DNA of 64,000 nucleotides from Halorussus salinus (GTDB taxonomy: Archaea; Halobacteriota; Halobacteria; Halobacteriales; Haladaptataceae). The DNA lies in contig NZ_ML974129.1 in assembly GCF_004765815.2 (NCBI RefSeq), positions 1 through 64,000 on the forward strand, read 5' to 3'. The notes below the pieces were generated by a model, which ran no database searches, was not told the DNA's origin, and worked only from the letters and a program-made list of their open reading frames with translations. Positions 60,070 through 64,000 of the stretch are shown here, piece by piece. The stretch's first letter is position 1; every line of letters begins with the position of its first letter. The translations under genes and the position numbers were made by a program.

Positions 60070-61505
60070 TGGCGGACGCAGGCGACATGAATCTCGGGCT
60101 GGAGAGCCTGAAGGGATTCGCTGGTAAAATACTCCAAGCGGTCCTCGGCTTTGCGGGGACGATAATCTTCGCCCGCGTGCTCGGCCGGAGCGACTTCGGC
60201 GGGTTCTACTTCCTGCTGTCGCTGGTCTTCATCGCCGACCGGCCGATCAGAGGATTCGGACAGGCCGTGGAGAAGCGCTATTCCGAGGCCGGAGCGCGCA
60301 AGCGCGAAATCGCTGGCGGTGCGATACTCTTGACCGCGGCGGCGCTCGTCGTCGCTGGCGTCGTCGTCTTCGCATTGCGTGACCTACTCGTCCAGAAGAC
60401 GAATCTCGAGCAGGCCCCGGTAGTATTCGTGGCATTGTTCGTCGCGTTCGGCGTCTTCTACCCGGTACAGAAGATGCTTGGGGGAGAGGGGTGGATATCG
60501 AAGCAGACGTGGAACGATACACTCCGGTCGGTGCTAACCCTGCCGCTCCAACTCCTGTTCGTGTTCGCGGGGTTCGGCGCGGCAGGGATGGGCTACGGAC
60601 TCGCAGCGGCGACCCTGCTCGTCGTCCCGGTCGCGCTGTACTTCCTCCGAATCAGACCGAGCGTCCCCTCGCGCTCGACCGTCGCGTCGCTCTGGTCGTA
60701 CGCTCGGTACAGCACGGTAGCCGCGTTCGTCGGCAAGGCCTACGACCGGTTCGACGTGCTTCTGCTCGGGACGCTCCTGACGACGGGCGCGGTCGGAAAC
60801 TACGAGGCTGCGTACAAACTCACGGTTCCAGCGACGTTCCTCGCCAGCGTCGTCGCCTCCGGACTCGCGCCCAAGGTGTCGAACCGCCACTCGAAGGAAC
60901 AAGACGTGAGTATCGACGTGACAAACGGAGTCTCGTACGCTAGCCTCCTGTCGATTCCTCTATTCTTCGGTGTGCTGGCGATTCCGAGATCGCTCGTCGT
61001 GACCGCCTACGGTTCCGAGTATGCTGGGGCGGCGGTGTTCCTCGTCGGTCTCGCGCTCTACCAGTTGCTCTACTCTCAAACTTTGATGTACCAGCACGCC
61101 CTCTCGGGGCTGGACCTCCCCGACGTCAGGATGCGAATCGACATGCTAACGCTCGCATTTAACGTCGTGGCTGGCGTCGCGTTGCTTACCACCATCGGTG
61201 CCATCGGCGTCGTTGTCGCCACTATCCTCGCCGAGAGCGCGAGGTACGCCATGTCGATGCTTTCGGTCAACAGACGCATCGACGGTCTCGACGCGTTCCC
61301 CCGGACGCTCTTCGAGCAGGTGTTCGCGGCGGGCGTGATGTTCGTCATCGTTGAGGCTGGACAGCGCGCCATCGTCCTGCGGTCGTGGGTGCAACTCGGT
61401 CTCTTGGTCGGCATTGGCGCGGTCACCTACGGCGTCGTGCTACTCGTGGTCAGCCCCGGATTGCGGTTCACGCTCTCGTCGGTCTATCGGGACGCGACGA
61501 GCTGA
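60069..61505 (+). CDS. oligosaccharide flippase (AglR-like candidate)
   Basis: 478-aa membrane protein with about 12-14 hydrophobic segments and the polysaccharide-synthesis MOP fold: LKGFAGKILQAVLGFAGTII at the start, a YDRFDVLLLGTLL block and FLVGLALYQLLYSQTLMYQH later. It is translationally coupled to the phosphodiesterase-like gene and lies directly upstream of aglB, so it is the natural candidate to flip the dolichol-linked glycan for N-glycosylation. Haloferax AglR does a related job; orthology is not proven. Confidence 0.9.
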   Translation: MADAGDMNLGLESLKGFAGKILQAVLGFAGTIIFARVLGRSDFGGFYFLLSLVFIADRPIRGFGQAVEKRYSEAGARKREIAGGAILLTAAALVVAGVVVFALRDLLVQKTNLEQAPVVFVALFVAFGVFYPVQKMLGGEGWISKQTWNDTLRSVLTLPLQLLFVFAGFGAAGMGYGLAAATLLVVPVALYFLRIRPSVPSRSTVASLWSYARYSTVAAFVGKAYDRFDVLLLGTLLTTGAVGNYEAAYKLTVPATFLASVVASGLAPKVSNRHSKEQDVSIDVTNGVSYASLLSIPLFFGVLAIPRSLVVTAYGSEYAGAAVFLVGLALYQLLYSQTLMYQHALSGLDLPDVRMRIDMLTLAFNVVAGVALLTTIGAIGVVVATILAESARYAMSMLSVNRRIDGLDAFPRTLFEQVFAAGVMFVIVEAGQRAIVLRSWVQLGLLVGIGAVTYGVVLLVVSPGLRFTLSSVYRDATS

Positions 61506-61601
61506 ATCCGCCACGGACCCTCGTCGAATTCGTCGCGGGCGTCCACCAATCGTCTGTGAGCAGGCAACGGGAACGACGGAAAATCGTGCTGAGATGATAA
61601 G

Positions 61602-61609
61602 GCTTATGC
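61602..61609 (+). promoter_or_regulatory. TATA-like box upstream of aglB
   Basis: ggcttatg lies about 28 nt before the aglB ATG at 61634, in a 128-nt gap after the flippase. It suggests a separate promoter. Confidence 0.45.
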
Positions 61610-61633
61610 GCGTTTTCGCATTCCTTCAACTCA

Positions 61634-64000
61634 ATGAGCCAGCAGACTGAGCAGGTCGAGGACTCGTCCGATTCCGTCGGGTCGGTCCTCGACTCGTTCG
61701 AGGACTGGTATCACGTCCCCGTACTCGCCGCAGCGCTCTCGTTCATGCTGTGGGTGCGACTCCAGTCGTACGACAAGTTCGTCCAGAACGGTGAAGTCCT
61801 GTTCGACGGGAACGACGCGTGGTATCACCTCCGGCAGGTACAGTACACGGTGAACAACTGGCCCTCCACGATGCCGTACGACCCGTGGACCTACTTCCCG
61901 TTCGGCACCAGCGTCGGCCAGTTCGGCACGCTGTACGACCAACTCGTAGCGACTGCCGCGCTTATCGTCGGCCTCGGCGACCCCTCCCAGCAGACCATCG
62001 CGACGACCCTCCTCGTCGCGCCCGCGGTCTTCGGGACGCTCGTGGCAATCCCGACGTATCTCGTCGGCAAGCGGCTCGGCGGCCGCCCCGGCGGGCTGTT
62101 CGGGGTCGTCATCCTCGCGCTACTCCCCCGCACGTTCCTCCGGCGTGGACTCGTCGGCTTCGCCGACCACAACATCGCGGAACCGCTGTTTCAGGCGTTC
62201 GCCGTGCTGGCGATGATGGTCGCGCTGACCGTCGCCGAGCGCGAGAAACCGGTGTACGAACTCCTCGCCGACGGCGACTTCGAGGCGCTCCGAAGGCCGT
62301 TCGGCTACAGCATCCTCGCCGGTATCGCCACCGCGTTCTACCTCTGGACGTGGCCGCCGGGCGTCCTGTTGGTCGGTATCTTCGCGGTCTTCTTCGGACT
62401 GAAGCTCACCGCCGACTACGCCCGCGGCGTCAGTCCCGACCATCTCGCGTTCGTCGGCGCGGTTAGCATGACCGTGACGGGGCTCCTCATGCTGGTGCCG
62501 CTCGGCACGTTCGACTTCAGCCCGACGAAGTTCTCGCCGCTCCAGCCGCTTCTCGCGTTCGCCGTCGCGTTCGGCTGTGTCTTCATGGCGTGGCTCGCCC
62601 GCCAGTGGGACGCACGCGACCTCTCGACGGCGCTCTACCCCGCGACAGTCGGCGGCATCGTCGTCGCGGTGGTCGGCGTCGTCTACGTCGCGCTCCCGTC
62701 GCTGTACAGCCTCGTCAGCAACAACCTCGTCCGAATTATCGGGTTCAGCACTGGTGCGAAGACCCGAACCATCGGCGAGGCCCAGCCGTTCCTCTCGCGG
62801 ACTCAATCGCAGTTCGGCATCGCGTGGTACGACCTCATCATTCAAGAGTACGGTCTGATGCTGTTCACAGCCGTCCTCGCGGCTGTCTGGATGCTCTGGC
62901 GGACCTACCAGTCGGACGACGACCGCGCCGAGTACCTCCTCGTGCTGGTGTGGGCCGCGTTCATCACCGCGGCGGCGTTCACGCAGGTCCGGTTCAACTA
63001 CTATCTGGCGGTGCCGGTCGCGGTGCTGAACGCCTACTTGGTCGGCCAAGTGATTTCGTGGGCGAAGTTCCCGAGCTTCCAGAACGTCGGCGACATCAAC
63101 GGCACGCAGGTCTTCGCAATTCTGTTCGTCATCCTGCTCGTCGTTCCGGTACTCGTCATGCCCGCCAACCTCGGTACGGCCCGGTATCCCGACACACCGA
63201 CGGCGATTGAGACCGGACAGGAAAGTCCGGACGACATCACCAAGTGGAAAGGGTCGCTCGACTGGATGGAGAACAGCACGCCCGCGGAGGGCGACTACGG
63301 CAACGCGAACAACGCCGACCAACTCGACTACTACGGCACCTTCGACCAGAGCAACAGCGACTACGACTACCCCGAAGGAGCCTACGGCGTGATGTCGTGG
63401 TGGGACTACGGCCACTGGATTACGGTCGAAGGCGAGCGCATCCCGAACGCCAACCCGTTCCAAGAGGGTGCCACGACCGCCGCGAACTACCTCCTCGCCC
63501 AGAACGAGTCGGAGGCCAATCAGGTCATCGAGACGCTCGGTGCTCCCAACGAGGAGACCCGATACGTGATGGTCGACTGGAAGATGGCCTCGGTGTACTC
63601 GAACGCTGGCGGGAAGTTCTTCGCGCCGCCGACGTTCAAGGAGAACGTCTCCCGGTCGGACTTCTACGAACAGGTCTACCGCCAGAGCCAGCGAGGCGGT
63701 CTTCAGCCAGCGTTCAACCTGAAGAGCCAGAACTACTACGACAGCCAGTTGGCGCGGCTCTACCTCTATCACGGCAGTCGCGTCGAAGCCCAACCCATCG
63801 TCGTGGACTGGCGCGCTCGCCAAGTCCAGACCCGGACCGGTGAGCCCGTAACCATCAAACTCTCCGAGAGCGGTCCGAACTCGACGCTCGTCCGGCGCTT
63901 CCAGACGATGGAGCAAGCCGAAGCCTTCGTCGCTAACGACTCGACCTCCCAAATCGGCGGCATCGCGAAGTTCCCGACCGAGACCGTCGAGGCGCTGAAC
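61634..64000 (+). CDS. aglB: oligosaccharyltransferase AglB, 3' end outside the window
   Basis: 789 residues are visible before the sequence ends in frame. AglB transfers the lipid-linked glycan to Asn of N-x-S/T sequons on the outside of the cell. A cytoplasmic N-terminus precedes the membrane; the first outer loop has GNDAWYH with metal/catalytic Asp61, GLVGFADHNIAEPLF holds the second acidic motif, and about 12-13 membrane segments run to residue 520. The catalytic STT3 motif WWDYG is at residues 589-593. The C-terminal domain begins after that and is cut off. Confidence 0.96.
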   Translation, partial: MSQQTEQVEDSSDSVGSVLDSFEDWYHVPVLAAALSFMLWVRLQSYDKFVQNGEVLFDGNDAWYHLRQVQYTVNNWPSTMPYDPWTYFPFGTSVGQFGTLYDQLVATAALIVGLGDPSQQTIATTLLVAPAVFGTLVAIPTYLVGKRLGGRPGGLFGVVILALLPRTFLRRGLVGFADHNIAEPLFQAFAVLAMMVALTVAEREKPVYELLADGDFEALRRPFGYSILAGIATAFYLWTWPPGVLLVGIFAVFFGLKLTADYARGVSPDHLAFVGAVSMTVTGLLMLVPLGTFDFSPTKFSPLQPLLAFAVAFGCVFMAWLARQWDARDLSTALYPATVGGIVVAVVGVVYVALPSLYSLVSNNLVRIIGFSTGAKTRTIGEAQPFLSRTQSQFGIAWYDLIIQEYGLMLFTAVLAAVWMLWRTYQSDDDRAEYLLVLVWAAFITAAAFTQVRFNYYLAVPVAVLNAYLVGQVISWAKFPSFQNVGDINGTQVFAILFVILLVVPVLVMPANLGTARYPDTPTAIETGQESPDDITKWKGSLDWMENSTPAEGDYGNANNADQLDYYGTFDQSNSDYDYPEGAYGVMSWWDYGHWITVEGERIPNANPFQEGATTAANYLLAQNESEANQVIETLGAPNEETRYVMVDWKMASVYSNAGGKFFAPPTFKENVSRSDFYEQVYRQSQRGGLQPAFNLKSQNYYDSQLARLYLYHGSRVEAQPIVVDWRARQVQTRTGEPVTIKLSESGPNSTLVRRFQTMEQAEAFVANDSTSQIGGIAKFPTETVEALN

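Noticed and set aside
62120-63952. 610-aa open frame on the minus strand
   Set aside because: It is the antisense of aglB. In GC-rich DNA long antisense frames are common; its composition is Arg/His/Val rich with no domain, while the plus-strand frame has the WWDYG motif.

Overview
The window comes from an extremely halophilic archaeon (class Halobacteria). It is GC-rich with strong G/C bias at codon third positions, the proteins are very acidic, and many genes start 23-31 nt downstream of a TATA-like box with almost no leader. It carries an archaellin, AglJ- and AglB-like N-glycosylation enzymes, an archaeal-type S-adenosylmethionine synthetase, TrmB and HTH-10 regulators, and Tat-dependent secreted proteins. 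The genus cannot be read from the sequence. No rRNA, tRNA, CRISPR array, transposase or prophage was seen.

Left part (1-23,150), mostly housekeeping. On the minus strand there is a polysaccharide flippase and a three-gene operon for a molybdenum hydroxylase of the xanthine dehydrogenase/CO dehydrogenase superfamily (small, medium, large subunits). Then come two tandem Tat-exported PHB-depolymerase-like esterases, a membrane glycosyltransferase, hisD, a CNNM/CBS transporter-like protein, an IscA-type Fe-S protein, dodecin, two overlapping membrane proteins, a YdjM-like membrane hydrolase, a class V aminotransferase, small haloarchaeal proteins, a 5'-nucleotidase family enzyme, a universal stress protein, an MscS channel whose C-terminus is an 18-bp tandem repeat, and a PAC2 protein.

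Middle (23,150-43,000). A TrmB regulator, an aldo/keto reductase and a full sugar ABC importer (lipoprotein, two permeases, ATPase, a small translationally coupled membrane protein, then a Gfo/Idh/MocA dehydrogenase) form a probable carbohydrate uptake and catabolism region. Next are a CYTH protein, SAM synthetase, thiI, two regulators, a CHRD protein, a cysteine synthase and a thioredoxin.

Accessory island (43,000-46,340). A 715-aa protein with a CHAT (caspase-like) His/Cys dyad is encoded downstream of a 254-aa RecA/KaiC-like protein that lacks the P-loop lysine. A 47-aa zinc ribbon is divergent to both. This is the best candidate here for an undescribed system. It is followed by a YyaL-type thioredoxin protein, a DUF5789-like protein and an AMP-forming acyl-CoA synthetase.

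Right part (51,400-64,000), cell-surface glycosylation. AglJ-like glycosyltransferase diverges from an archaellin with four N-glycosylation sequons. Three further glycosyltransferases, three sulfatase/phosphodiesterase-fold enzymes, a flippase and the start of oligosaccharyltransferase AglB (cut by the window end) follow. Together they would build, modify, flip and transfer an N-glycan to the archaellin and S-layer.

Non-coding stretches of note are 16,084-16,735 (three strong hairpins), 23,149-23,610 (three near-perfect palindromes plus a direct repeat) and 49,232-49,601. Family names and DUF numbers are from memory and were not checked by search.
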